Part shown: positions 9,185-19,227 of the stretch, piece by piece | Position numbering within the stretch: the first letter of the stretch is position 1 | How the letters are laid out: each line of letters starts with the position of its first letter | Assembly (NCBI GenBank): GCA_050949055.1 | Contig: JBMNFA010000002.1 | Coordinates: forward strand, 62,001 to 126,000 | Length of the DNA: 64,000 nucleotides | Source of the DNA: JAEZJZ01 sp050949055 | GTDB lineage: Bacteria; Bacillota; UBA994; UBA5500 | Reading direction: 5' to 3' | Position numbers and translations under genes: made by a program | The notes under the pieces: generated by a model | What the model saw: only the letters and a program-made list of their open reading frames with translations | What the model was told of the DNA's origin: nothing | Databases searched by the model: none

Positions 9185-10177
9185 ATGAACAAGTATGTCA
9201 AGTTGCTGCCGGGAGTATTGCTAGTGGTTGTGGTGCAATTGGTGGCCGGTCATTTGGTAGACTATGTACCGATCTTTGACGGTTTGACGCTGGGCATCAT
9301 CCTGGGTATGGTAGTTAATAATTTGTTGCCCATTCCGGAGGCCGCCCGTTCCGGAGTCAAGTTCACCGAGAAACAGGTATTGAAGTGGGGTATTGTGCTG
9401 TTGGGCGTTGAGCTCAACTTTGCATTGATGGGCCGCCTGGGAGGCAAGATTCTTTTCCTGGTGGTTTTCATGGTCTGCTTTGGGCTGGGTATGTCCTATC
9501 TGCTATCGCGGTTGTTTAGAGTAGATGTCAAGCTCTCCACTTTGATTGGAGTGGGTTCTTCCATTTGCGGGGCTTCCGCCATCGCAGCAGTCGAGCCGAT
9601 TGTAGGCCCCGAGAAGAAAGATGTAGCCATTTCTGCGGCCGTGATCAGTGTGCTGGGGGCGGCAGGCGTAATTCTCTATCCACTGTTGGGACAAGCGTTA
9701 AATATGCAGCCGCTCTCTTACGGGGTCTGGTCTGGGACTTCGTTGCAGGGAGTTGCCCATGCGGTCGCGGCCGCTTTTGCTCGGGGAGACGCCAGCGGTG
9801 AAATTGGCACACTGGTGAAAATGGGTAGAGTGGTAATGCTTGCCCCAGTGGCTTTGGCGCTCACCTCGATTTTCGCTCGCGGTACCGGCAAGAAGGCGAA
9901 GAGCTTATTTCCGATGTATGTGTTGGGTTTTATCCTAGTCGGCGTTTTGGCTACTGCCGGAGTACTTAAAGTCAGTTACGAACTGGGCTTTATGACCCTT
10001 AACCTGAAGAAAATCAGCAAACTCTTTATCACTTCTGCCATGGTGGCAATGGGTTTGGGCGTGAAGTTCAACACCCTGGGCAAGCAGGGGTTGCGGGCTA
10101 TCGCCTTGGGTGCCACGCTTTTCACGCTGATATCGCTCACCAGTTACACTTTGATCAGTTTCTTAGCCATCGCTTGA
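9185..10177 (+). CDS. YeiH/UPF0324 family putative anion (sulfate) exporter
   Basis: The 330-residue integral membrane protein has ten or so helices and the family hallmarks GSSICGASAIAAVEPIV and SGTSLQGVAHAVAAAF (repeat motifs expected to line the transport path), plus the C-terminal MVAMGLGVKFNTL segment. YeiH-like proteins are annotated as putative sulfate exporters, but experimental evidence is thin. The ATG at 9185 is preceded by AAGGAAGG with proper spacing. A strong terminator follows, so this is a single-gene unit. Confidence 0.88.
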   Translation: MNKYVKLLPGVLLVVVVQLVAGHLVDYVPIFDGLTLGIILGMVVNNLLPIPEAARSGVKFTEKQVLKWGIVLLGVELNFALMGRLGGKILFLVVFMVCFGLGMSYLLSRLFRVDVKLSTLIGVGSSICGASAIAAVEPIVGPEKKDVAISAAVISVLGAAGVILYPLLGQALNMQPLSYGVWSGTSLQGVAHAVAAAFARGDASGEIGTLVKMGRVVMLAPVALALTSIFARGTGKKAKSLFPMYVLGFILVGVLATAGVLKVSYELGFMTLNLKKISKLFITSAMVAMGLGVKFNTLGKQGLRAIALGATLFTLISLTSYTLISFLAIA

Positions 10178-10188
10178 TGGACAAGTTG

Positions 10189-10219
10189 ACAGCGGCTGCC
10201 GGGCAGCCGCTGTTTATTG
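10189..10219 (+). terminator. Rho-independent terminator after the YeiH-type gene
   Basis: Ten-bp perfect stem (ACAGCGGCTG / CAGCCGCTGT) with a CCGGG loop, followed by TTTATTGT, starting 12 bases after the stop codon. Confidence 0.85.
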
Positions 10220-10293
10220 TATATGAAACCTTTCTTCAGCTTTGGCGTACTTGTTATTGAATAGACTGAGGGATGCTGTGAGGTGGGCAATTT

Positions 10294-10818
10294 ATGAGCG
10301 AGATGAATCAGCGGCAGCGACAGACCCGTGAAAACCTAAGAGCCGTTGGCCTGTTGGTGACCATTATTGGGGGCATCTTTACACTGGTCGGGTTTGTCAG
10401 TTTTTTCTCTTCCTTTAGTAGCTTCGGTCCTCCCCGCTACTTTTGGTGTGCCTTTATTGGTCTTCCCTTGCTGGCTGTAGGGGGAAACCTAATGCATTAT
10501 GGGTACATGGGGGCTGTCTCCAGATACGTGGCTGGTGAGGTAGCTCCTGTTGCCAAAGATACGGTTGACTATCTGGCTAGTGAAACGGAAGACGCGATGC
10601 AGAAAGTCGGAAAAGCAGTGGGTGAGGGTATCGCCCAAGCTACCTCCCCTCAAGGCCCGTTAGTGCGCTGCCACCGATGCAACCACGAAAATCACCGCGA
10701 CGCCAAGTTCTGCAGCGAGTGCGGTGCTGCTTTGCTGAAATCGAAGCAATGCCAGCAGTGCGGTGAGTTGAACGACCCAGATGCCAGGTTTTGCGACAAT
10801 TGCGGCGGGCCATTTTAG
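10294..10818 (+). CDS. Membrane protein with a C-terminal double zinc ribbon
   Basis: The 174-residue protein has two transmembrane helices (about residues 16-41 and 49-68), a polar linker with amphipathic helix (residues 85-115), then two CxxC-x(10-11)-CxxC zinc ribbons (CHRCNHENHRDAKFCSEC and CQQCGELNDPDARFCDNC). Such ribbons typically mediate protein or nucleic-acid contacts; the cellular role is unknown. AGGTGGG precedes the ATG. It stands alone between the YeiH terminator and the convergent HPP remnant. Confidence 0.8.
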   Translation: MSEMNQRQRQTRENLRAVGLLVTIIGGIFTLVGFVSFFSSFSSFGPPRYFWCAFIGLPLLAVGGNLMHYGYMGAVSRYVAGEVAPVAKDTVDYLASETEDAMQKVGKAVGEGIAQATSPQGPLVRCHRCNHENHRDAKFCSECGAALLKSKQCQQCGELNDPDARFCDNCGGPF

Positions 10819-10881
10819 GGTACGACTTGCCACCTCAGGTGAGCGATGAAAAACGGTTGCTCAATACACTGCCGACCTTTC

Positions 10882-11393
10882 TTACTGGAGGTCGATCAGC
10901 CAGGATCCCAAAATACGCCTGGCTGCGGCCAGCAACAGAGAAGCGCTGACTAGGAAGACCAGTGTTTTGACTTCCCATGGCTGTATGACCAAGGATAGCG
11001 CTACGCCGACTGCGGGGGATGCTCCGTGTTGGTTACCACCATCAGGAAGATGGTTGCTCCCACTGCCAAGGCCCCGAAAACAGAATACCAAGTATGCGTG
11101 ACAGCGATGATGCTGCTTCCTGCCAGCAAAGAAAATAGGCGATCGAAAACAACACCGATGAGTATACCGATCAGGTAGCCGCCTATCAAGCCACGGGCTT
11201 TGGCCGAGTGCGCGCTGGGCATAGCGAAGACGATGAAGGTGGTTGCTCCCAGGCTGGCGATCATAGTGGTCTGGTGAAAAAGATTGAGAAAAGATAGGGT
11301 CAACATTATGGTTAGGCTAGCGACCAAGCACTGAGTGACATATTTCAGCGGGTATTGTTTGAATTTCTGATCCAGCAGATTGAACCTGACCAC
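10882..11393 (-). pseudogene. HPP family membrane protein interrupted by a frameshift
   Basis: Two overlapping minus-strand frames encode consecutive parts of one HPP-family (PF04982-type) protein. The first (11393-11001) carries the transmembrane N-terminal part through the family-defining TNTEHPP motif and then stops. The second frame continues with AVGVALSLVIQPWEV and the last helix to 10882. The switch falls in a run of five C (minus strand, near 11014-11018); a sixth C would restore one uninterrupted protein of about 170 residues. This is a one-base deletion in a homopolymer: a real pseudogene, a sequencing or assembly error, or less likely a programmed slip. The start (GTG at 11393) is uncertain. 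Confidence 0.75.
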
Positions 11394-11777
11394 CCCTTTA
11401 TGCTCTTGCTCAAGGTTGCCTCAGCACTAAGCAGCATTGAGCATTTTGTTTTCTATATAGATGACATGGACGCGCTATCGCGCAACAATTATTCTTGGCG
11501 GGTTACAGTAGTTCTATATCCCAGGTTGTTTTTCCTACCGAATGGCGAAGAAGGTTGAACTACGTCTCGGCAGGACAACTGCCGCGGCCGAAACAGGTTC
11601 GTTTGAAGAGAAGTGTGTATTTGGATTTGCTCACCCAGGCATGGAATAGATTAGTTCTTGTCTTGGCATACTGTATGCGGTAAAATCATTCTTGTCGCCT
11701 CGAGCGACGGTGCGTTGCACGGTCGACCCGAGATATAGCTTCAAAGAGCGTCGCGATTTACGTAAGCCTTTAGCGTC

Positions 11778-11807
11778 TTGACAATTCGACAGAATTCGTG
11801 CTACGCT
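11778..11807 (+). promoter_or_regulatory. Probable rRNA operon promoter
   Basis: A perfect TTGACA (11778-11783) is followed after 18 bp by TACGCT (11802-11807) preceded by TGC, i.e. an extended -10 of TGnTAnnnT form. It lies about 260 bp upstream of the 16S gene, a usual distance for a stable-RNA promoter. Confidence 0.55.
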
Positions 11808-11910
11808 ATTAAAGCTGTCATTTGGGCAGTGGGAAGCGAGCGGCGGAACATTGGATGTGAGAAGCCCCGCCATGACGACGGGGAGATACTTCAAGCGTTC
11901 CAAGCGCACT

Positions 11911-11937
11911 AGAACCTTGAAAACTGAACAATGATGG
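11911..11937 (+). other. 5' arm of the 16S rRNA precursor processing stalk
   Basis: The 27 bases from AGAACCTTGAAAACTGAACA pair almost completely with 13749-13775 in the 16S-23S spacer, bracketing the 16S gene. Such stalks are the RNase III substrate that releases pre-16S rRNA. Confidence 0.75.
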
Positions 11938-12070
11938 AACCAGATGAAAATCTGGGTTCAGTCGGCGACGGAGGTCGTCGACGAAATACCCGTTTTTTCC
12001 TTGGGAGCGAAGCTCCAAAAGGGAAACAGATTAAGTAATTTCGAGAGCCACAGGCTCGTTCGATACAAGT

Positions 12071-13584
<1,514 letters not shown>

Positions 13585-13593
13585 GGGAGAATA

Positions 13594-13742
13594 GAAGTCA
13601 GAGGTCAGAAGTCGGAAGTCCGAGAGGACGGAAGGCTGGGCCTTCTGCTCTAAATCCTAGGTCGATTGTCTGGTTGTGGGTGCAGGAAGAATGAAGAGCA
13701 TGAGGCAGGAATCTGACCTCTAACCTCTGACCTCCGACGTCC
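13594..13742. repeat. Heptamer-repeat inverted element in the 16S-23S spacer
   Basis: The left arm is built of AGAAGTC/AGAGGTC heptamers (13594-13620) and the right arm of their complement (13712-13742), able to fold into a long stem around about 90 nt of unrelated sequence. The same repeat family forms the arms of two insertions in the 23S gene. A further right-type block occurs at 13972-14001 and a degenerate one at 17881-17903. Confidence 0.75.
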
Positions 13743-13748
13743 ATCACT

Positions 13749-13775
13749 CCATCATTGTTTGGTTTTGAAGGTTCT
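13749..13775 (+). other. 3' arm of the 16S rRNA processing stalk
   Basis: Complementary to the leader at 11911-11937 (CCATCATTGTTTGGTTTTGA against its partner), enclosing the 16S gene and the spacer repeat element. Confidence 0.75.
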
Positions 13776-14027
13776 GGGTTTTTTCGTGCCATGCACAAAA
13801 AAACATCCTTCAGCAGACGTCCACTGGCGTGCACATTGCGAAGCACATGTGCGACCCGTGCGACATCTCTGTAATTTCCAGAAAGTACAGCTTGCTGCCG
13901 AAGCAGCCAGCGTGCTAATATAGGTTTCCGCCCAATGAGGCGGAGTCAGCATGAGAGAGAACAGATGGTCAATCTGACCTCTGGCCTCCGACATCTGACA
14001 TCCCGAGCAAGCTACGCTTGCTCGCAG

Positions 14028-14056
14028 CACCTTGAAAACTGCACAGTAATTTCATC
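14028..14056 (+). other. 5' arm of the 23S rRNA processing stalk
   Basis: CACCTTGAAAACTGCACAGT and the following bases pair with 17774-17801 downstream of the 23S gene, forming the precursor stalk expected to be cut by RNase III. It resembles the 16S stalk arm in sequence. Confidence 0.75.
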
Positions 14057-14607
14057 GGAGAGTTTTCTCTATGATGCGCGAATTAGGTCAAGCTACAAAG
14101 AGCGCACGGAGGATGCCTAGGCGCTAGGAGCCGAAGAAGGACGTGGCCATCTGCGAAAAGCCTCGGGGAGTCGAAAGCAGACATTGATCCGGGGATGTCC
14201 GAATGGGGGAACCCACAAGGGAGAAGCCCTTGTATCCTTAACTGAACACATAGGTTAAGGAAGGCAACCAGGTGAACTGAAACATCTAAGTAGCCTGAGG
14301 AAAAGAAAAAATCATTGATTCCCTAAGTAGTGGCGAGCGAACGGGGAAGAGCCCAAACTCTATCTACGGAATAGGCTGACACCGTTGTAGATAGAGGGTA
14401 GAGGGACTGTCGGCTCACATGTCAGAGTGAGCAAGGAGTCAAAAATCCAGTTGTTAGGCGAAGCGGCCTGGAAAGGCCCGCCATAGGAAGTAAAAGCCTT
14501 GTAGTCAAAAACAATTGGACTTCTGACAGGATCCCAAGTAACACGGGACACGAGGAATCCCGTGCGAATCCGGGAGGACCACCTCCTAAGGCTAAATACT
14601 CCCTAGC

Positions 14608-14647
<40 letters not shown>

Positions 14648-14709
14648 CACCCCGGGAGGGGAGTGAAATAGAACCTGAAACCGTGTGCTTACAAGCAGTC
14701 AGAGCATTA

Positions 14710-14808
14710 TTCAGAGGTCAGAGGTCAGAGGTCAGAAGTCAGAAGAGAAGCTGGCGGAGCCAGCAACAATCGAATCCGACATCTGATTTCCGACCTCCGA
14801 CTTCTGAA
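14710..14808 (+). other. Intervening sequence 1 in 23S helix 25
   Basis: Inserted at the tip of helix 25, after ACAAGCAGTCAGAGC. The arms consist of AGAGGTC/AGAAGTC heptamer repeats (14710-14744) and their complement (14777-14808), with a loop of about 32 nt and no reading frame. Helix 25 is a known IVS site in Salmonella and other bacteria. Confidence 0.88.
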
Positions 14809-15450
14809 GTGTGATGGCGTGCCTTTTGTAGAATGAACCGGCGAGTTACGTTATGCAGCGAGGTTAAGTCGAAGAGACGGAGCCGAAGCGAAAGCGAGTC
14901 TGAACAGGGCGTATGGACAGGCAAAGCCAGTCCCAGTTGCATGATGTAGACCCGAAACCGGGTGATCTACCCATGGCCAGAGTGAAGCGGAGGTAAGACT
15001 TCGTGGAGGCTCGAACACACCAGCGTTGAAAAGCTGGGTGATGAGCTGTGGGTAGGGGTGAAATGCCAATCGAACTCGGAGATAGCTGGTTCTCCCCGAA
15101 ATAGCTTTAGGGCTAGCCTCAAGACAAGAGTACAGGAGGTAGAGCACTGATTGGGCTAGGGGCCTTATCAGGTTACCGAACCTAGTCAAACTACGAATGC
15201 CTGTTACTTGATGCTTGGGAGTCAGACTGCGAGTGCTAAGATCCGTAGTCAAAAGGGAAACAGCCCAGACCATCAGCTAAGGTCCCCAAGTACGAGCTAA
15301 GTGGAAAAGGATGTGGAGCTGCAAAGACAACCAGGATGTTGGCTTAGAAGCAGCCACTCATTCAAAGAGTGCGTAATAGCTCACTGGTCAAGTGGCTCTG
15401 CGCCGAAAATGTAACGGGGCTCAAGCTCGTCACCGAAGCTATGGATTGAT

Positions 15451-15868
15451 AGAGGTCAGATGTCAGAGGTCGGAGGTCGGAATGGATGATAAGAACCTAT
15501 AAGGATCTCGAAGTGTATCAGCGGTCATATAGGTTAGCGGTGGAAATGCATCAATTGGCATTGAAGCTGCCGCAGCGCGAGCAATATGGTTTGGGCGATC
15601 AAATCAGACGCGCCGCGCTGAGCATCCCATTGAACATTGCAGAAGGATACGGCAGATCAAGTGCGGAATTTAAACGATTCTTACGAATTGGTTTAGGTTC
15701 TTGTAACGAAGTCCGTGTTCTAATTGATTTCCTGTCCGATCTGAAGTACATTGACACAGATGTCTATACCAGATTGTTGGAGGAGTTATGAAACGTTAGC
15801 TAAGCAGTTGTACAGACTGGAGGCTAACTGGCGAACCCTCTGACTTCTGACTTCTGACATCTGACCTC
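15451..15868 (+). other. Intervening sequence 2 in 23S helix 45, protein-coding
   Basis: A 418-nt insertion at the tip of helix 45, the site of ORF-bearing intervening sequences in Leptospira and Coxiella. The arms are the same heptamer repeats as IVS1 (15452-15480 and 15838-15868). It encodes a four-helix-bundle protein in the rRNA sense orientation. Confidence 0.92.
15486..15791 (+). CDS. 23S rRNA intervening-sequence four-helix-bundle protein
   Basis: The 101-residue protein (MIRTYKDLEVYQRSYRLAVE...) belongs to the IVS-encoded S23/four-helix-bundle family (PF05635 type): YKDLEVYQ at the first helix, REQYGLGDQIRRAALSIPLNIAEG as the signature, and a C-terminal helix pair. Some members form pentamers; the function is unknown, with roles in IVS mobility or rRNA binding proposed. 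It lies inside the helix 45 insertion. The GGAGG nine bases before the ATG is part of the left repeat arm, so the repeat appears to supply the ribosome binding site. It is slightly shorter at the C-terminus than typical members of about 115-125 residues. Confidence 0.88.
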   Translation: MIRTYKDLEVYQRSYRLAVEMHQLALKLPQREQYGLGDQIRRAALSIPLNIAEGYGRSSAEFKRFLRIGLGSCNEVRVLIDFLSDLKYIDTDVYTRLLEEL

Positions 15869-16360
15869 CGTCAGTGGTAGGGGAGCGTACTGTACACGTT
15901 GAAGCAGTACCGTAAGGAGCTGTGGAGAGTACAGCAGTGAGAATGCCGGTATGAGTAGCGAAAAGACAGGTGAGAATCCTGTCCGCCGAAAACCCAAGGA
16001 TTCCTGAGGAAGGATCGTCCGCTCAGGGTAAGTCGGGGCCTAAGCCGAGGGCGAGAGCCGTAGGCGATGGACAACTGGTTGAAATTCCAGTACCACCGAA
16101 GTCCGTTACGAGCGAAGGGGTGACGCAGGAAGGTAGGCCAAGCACGCCGTTGGTTGAGCGTGCCTAAGCAGGTAGGCAGGTCAGATAGGCAAATCCGTCT
16201 GGCCATATGCTGAGATGCAAATGCGAGCGAAAATTAAGTAGCGAAGTGGTTGAACCTACACTGCCAAGAAAAGCCTCTAGCCAGGACTAGGTGCCCGTAC
16301 CGTAAACCGACACAGGTGGGTGAGGAGAGAATCCTAAGGCGCGCGGGAAAACCCTCGTTA

Positions 16361-16406
<46 letters not shown>

Positions 16407-16548
16407 CGCTATGGTTAAGAGCCAGAGGAGGCCGCAGAAAAGTGGCCCAAGCGACTGTTTACCAAAAACACAGGTCTCTGCGAAGTCGCAAGACGAAGTA
16501 TAGGGGCTGACACCTGCCCGGTGCTGGAAGGTTAAGGGGAGGGCTTAT

Positions 16549-16642
16549 CCGGCACTCAACTGTGTATACCTGAAGAACTGTATGGTTGAGAGAATGCATT
16601 TCAACCAGCTTACGGCTCTAGGTGTGTAGAGTTGAGTGCCGG
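16549..16642 (+). other. Intervening sequence 3 in 23S helix 68
   Basis: A 94-nt insertion replacing the tip of helix 68, between AGGTTAAGGGGAGGGCTTAT and GAGAAGGTCTGAACCGAAGC. The ends are a perfect 13-bp inverted repeat (CCGGCACTCAACT / AGTTGAGTGCCGG). An internal GGTTGA/TCAACC hairpin adds further structure. No reading frame. Confidence 0.85.
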
Positions 16643-16665
16643 AGAAGGTCTGAACCGAAGCCCCA

Positions 16666-16716
<51 letters not shown>

Positions 16717-17001
16717 AGGTAAGTTCTGACCCGCACGAATGGTGTAACGATTTGGGCGCTGTCTCAACGAGGGACCCGGTGAAATTGAAATACCTGTGAA
16801 GATGCAGGTTACCTGCGACTGGACAGAAAGACCCCGTAGAGCTTTACTGCAGCCTGACATTGGATTCTGGTACTTCATGTACAGGATAGGTGGGAGACAG
16901 AGAAGCCGGGACGCTAGTCTCGGTGGAGTCGAGCTTGGGATACCACCCTTGAAGTATCGGAATTCTAACCTGGAGCCCTGAATCGGGTTTGGGGACAGTG
17001 T

Positions 17002-17034
<33 letters not shown>

Positions 17035-17212
17035 CAAAGAGTAACGGAGGCGTCCAAAGGTTCCCTCAGCGCGGTTGGGAATCGCGCAAAGAGTGTAAAG
17101 GCAGAAGGGAGCTTGACTGCGAGACGAACAGGTCGAGCAGGGACGAAAGTCGGGCTTAGTGATCCGGCGGCACCGAGTGGAAGGGCCGTCGCTTAACGGA
17201 TAAAAGCTACCT

Positions 17213-17243
<31 letters not shown>

Positions 17244-17244
17244 C

Positions 17245-17337
<93 letters not shown>

Positions 17338-17345
17338 TGGTACGT

Positions 17346-17388
<43 letters not shown>

Positions 17389-17413
17389 TCGCAGGCGCAG
17401 GAGATTTGAGAGG

Positions 17414-17446
<33 letters not shown>

Positions 17447-17560
17447 AGACCGCTGGTGTACCAGTTGTCCTGCCAAGGGCAGTGCTGGGTAGCCAAGTCT
17501 GGCTGGGATAAACGCTGAAAGCATCTAAGCGTGAAACCCACCTCAAGATGAGATCTCCCA

Positions 17561-17653
17561 CCCGGCACTCAACTTTTTCTATCAGATTAAGAGTCTAGCT
17601 GCTCAACAAGAGCAACCTAGGCATGCAAAGGGTAGAAAAAGTTGAGTGCCGGG
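17561..17653 (+). other. Intervening sequence 4 in 23S helix 98
   Basis: A 93-nt insertion near the 3' end, in helix 98 (after GATGAGATCTCCCA). Its ends are a perfect 21-bp inverted repeat (17561-17581 with 17633-17653), whose outer part contains the same CCGGCACTCAACT as IVS3. The loop is about 51 nt and non-coding. Confidence 0.85.
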
Positions 17654-17773
17654 GTAAGACCCCAGGCAGACTACCTGGTAGATAGGCCGGATGTGTAATC
17701 GCTGAGAGGCGTTTAGCTGACCGGTACTAATAGGTCGAGGGCTTGATTTAATTCACATCACAGGAATCTCAAT

Positions 17774-17801
17774 GATGAATTACTGTTCAGTTTTGAAGGT
17801 G
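17774..17801 (+). other. 3' arm of the 23S rRNA processing stalk
   Basis: GATGAATTACTGTTCAGTTT and the following bases are complementary to 14028-14056 in the spacer, closing the pre-23S stalk. Confidence 0.75.
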
Positions 17802-17846
17802 TTGGTATAGAGAGGAGTCGAGATCATTTTGAACGATAGGGAAGAG

Positions 17847-17875
17847 TCTAGATCCTTCGCTGCGCTCAGGATGAC
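17847..17875. repeat. Dispersed palindromic repeat, copy 1
   Basis: A 29-bp sequence starting TCTAGATCCTTC and ending TCAGGATGAC; the ATCCT/AGGAT ends can pair. The same sequence with three changes occurs at 20494-20522, 2.6 kb away. It lies in the 23S-5S spacer. Confidence 0.75.
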
Positions 17876-17909
17876 ATGGTCCAACTTCTAACCTCCAACC
17901 TCCAGACTG

Positions 17910-18022
<113 letters not shown>

Positions 18023-18030
18023 CCTTCTTC

Positions 18031-18058
18031 AGCCTCGAGCATTAGCTCGGGGCTTTTT
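18031..18058 (+). terminator. Rho-independent terminator of the rRNA operon
   Basis: Nine-bp stem AGCCTCGAG / CTCGGGGCT (one T-G pair), CATTAG loop and TTTTT directly downstream of the 5S gene. Confidence 0.88.
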
Positions 18059-18062
18059 AACT

Positions 18063-18088
18063 GGACACGGGGACGGTTCTCATTGTCC
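18063..18088 (-). repeat. 26-bp dispersed repeat, copy 1
   Basis: Read on the minus strand: GGACA, a short variable part, GAACCGTCCCC, R, TGTCC, with complementary ends. Related copies occur at 41561-41586 and 51074-51098. Confidence 0.6.
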
Positions 18089-18105
18089 GGTTGATGTCAG
18101 GACGA

Positions 18106-18162
18106 CGTAAGCGTCAAATAGCCAGTATACATAGTCGTAAGCGTCAAATAGCCAGTACATAG
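18106..18162. repeat. Two-copy tandem repeat downstream of the rRNA operon
   Basis: CGTAAGCGTCAAATAGCCAG and following bases occur twice in direct orientation (18106-18134 and 18136-18162), the second copy lacking TA. The surrounding 390 bases (18059-18449) otherwise hold an inverted repeat at 18192-18238 and the HD-gene promoter, with no supported gene. Confidence 0.7.
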
Positions 18163-18191
18163 CCCGCGCAGTAGCACGAAAGATACAATAC

Positions 18192-18238
18192 CCCCAAGGT
18201 GCTAGAAAAGTGAGTAGGATAAAACTAGCACCGTGGGG
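18192..18238. repeat. Inverted repeat GGTGCTAG...CTAGCACC
   Basis: Eight-bp perfect arms (18198-18205, 18225-18232) extended by CCCC and GGGG outside, around a 19-nt loop. No T tract follows. Function unknown. Confidence 0.5.
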
Positions 18239-18377
18239 TGTGCATATGGATACAAAGACGATGACATCACAGGTGCGGCTCCGGCACTGGGCAGGCATCC
18301 TCCTACATCACGGAGCGAGCTCATACATTAAGCTTGTTGGCAGCCAGCGCCCAAGCGCGCTAGGCAAAGATTGCGGC

Positions 18378-18407
18378 TTGACGTAGGGCGGCACTCCTTT
18401 TTATTAT
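18378..18407 (+). promoter_or_regulatory. Promoter of the HD-domain gene
   Basis: TTGACG (18378-18383), 18 bp, TATTAT (18402-18407). The predicted transcript start (about 18414) coincides with the first in-frame ATG and so favours the ATG at 18450 as the translation start. Confidence 0.6.
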
Positions 18408-18449
18408 GGGGACATGGCCGAGCAATTTCTGGAAGGGTGGCATAATCGA

Positions 18450-19046
18450 ATGGACATGAGGAGACTAGACCGACAACTTCAGTTTATTTTGGAAGCGGAT
18501 AGGGTAAAGCAGGTGATCAGGCGCACGCTGCTGCTGGATGGCTCTCGTCTGGAGAACGATGCAGAGCATTCCTGGCATGCAGCCCTGGCAGCGATGGTAC
18601 TGTCCGAATACGCTAATCAGCCGGAGCTGGATCTGGGTAGAGTGATCAAAATGCTAACCATTCACGATATGGTCGAGATCGATGCTGGAGATACCTATGC
18701 CTATGACGAAGCAGCGCATTTGGACAAGGAGGAGCGGGAGCTGAAAGCCGCAGAGAGGATCTTTGGCCTGTTGCCGGAGGATCTGGGGGCTGAAATGCGT
18801 GGGCTTTGGGACGAGTTTGAGGCGCAGGATACGCCGGAGGCCAAGTTCGCGGGGGCAATGGATTGCTTTATGCCTCTGCTGCACAATTATGTGACGCAAG
18901 GTGCCCAGTGGCGGAAGCACGGTGTCAGTCGCGACCAGGTCTTGGCCAGGAATCACGCCCGTATCGCCGGAGGATCAACCGGGTTGGCCGATTATGTTCG
19001 CCAACTGGTTGCAGAGGCGGTGGAAAAGGGCTATCTATTGCCATAG
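18450..19046 (+). CDS. HD-domain phosphohydrolase (YfbR/HDDC2-like)
   Basis: The 198-residue protein has the HD superfamily metal-binding set: His in NDAEHSWH, the HD pair in LTIHDMVEIDAGD, and a later Asp in AGAMDCFMP. LEADRVKQVIRRTLLLDGSR at the N-terminus is typical of HD_3/YfbR-like proteins, which include 5'-deoxynucleotidases acting on dNMPs. The ATG at 18450 is chosen because a promoter places the transcript start at about 18414 and because the family begins just before this helix; AAGGG lies 12 bases upstream, a long spacing. The alternative start is 18414. It appears monocistronic. Confidence 0.82.
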   Translation: MDMRRLDRQLQFILEADRVKQVIRRTLLLDGSRLENDAEHSWHAALAAMVLSEYANQPELDLGRVIKMLTIHDMVEIDAGDTYAYDEAAHLDKEERELKAAERIFGLLPEDLGAEMRGLWDEFEAQDTPEAKFAGAMDCFMPLLHNYVTQGAQWRKHGVSRDQVLARNHARIAGGSTGLADYVRQLVAEAVEKGYLLP

Positions 19047-19227
19047 GTGTCCTCTAACCAACGCTTTATGCTGGTCGCTATCCAACCAGCCCCAATTTGC
19101 TATAAACTATCCAGATATCGTATGATTGGGCAAACAGGCGACTTTGCTGTCAGCAACTAATCTATTTGGTTAGAATAGAACTGGCGATGATCGGCGGGAC
19201 TGATCAAAGTCCAAGGGGGTTATTAAG

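Larger units (their letters stand above)
11394..12070 (+). other. Intergenic region and leader of the rRNA operon
   Basis: No convincing gene is present in these 677 bases. The right half is the transcribed leader of the rRNA operon, with a promoter near 11778-11807 and the 5' arm of the 16S processing stalk at 11911-11937. The left 380 bases hold only shadow frames. Confidence 0.6.

Noticed and set aside
11001..11018. Programmed -1 frameshifting in the HPP gene
   Set aside because: The C-run is a possible slip site, but there is no downstream structure or upstream Shine-Dalgarno stimulator that I can support; a one-base indel is simpler.
18106..18162. Direct repeats that might suggest a CRISPR fragment
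   Set aside because: Only two copies, separated by a single base rather than a spacer, and no cas genes nearby; it is a simple tandem duplication.
18080..18298. Minus-strand 72-codon frame after the rRNA operon
   Set aside because: Its repeated YWLFDAY comes from the tandem DNA repeat and it has no ribosome binding site.
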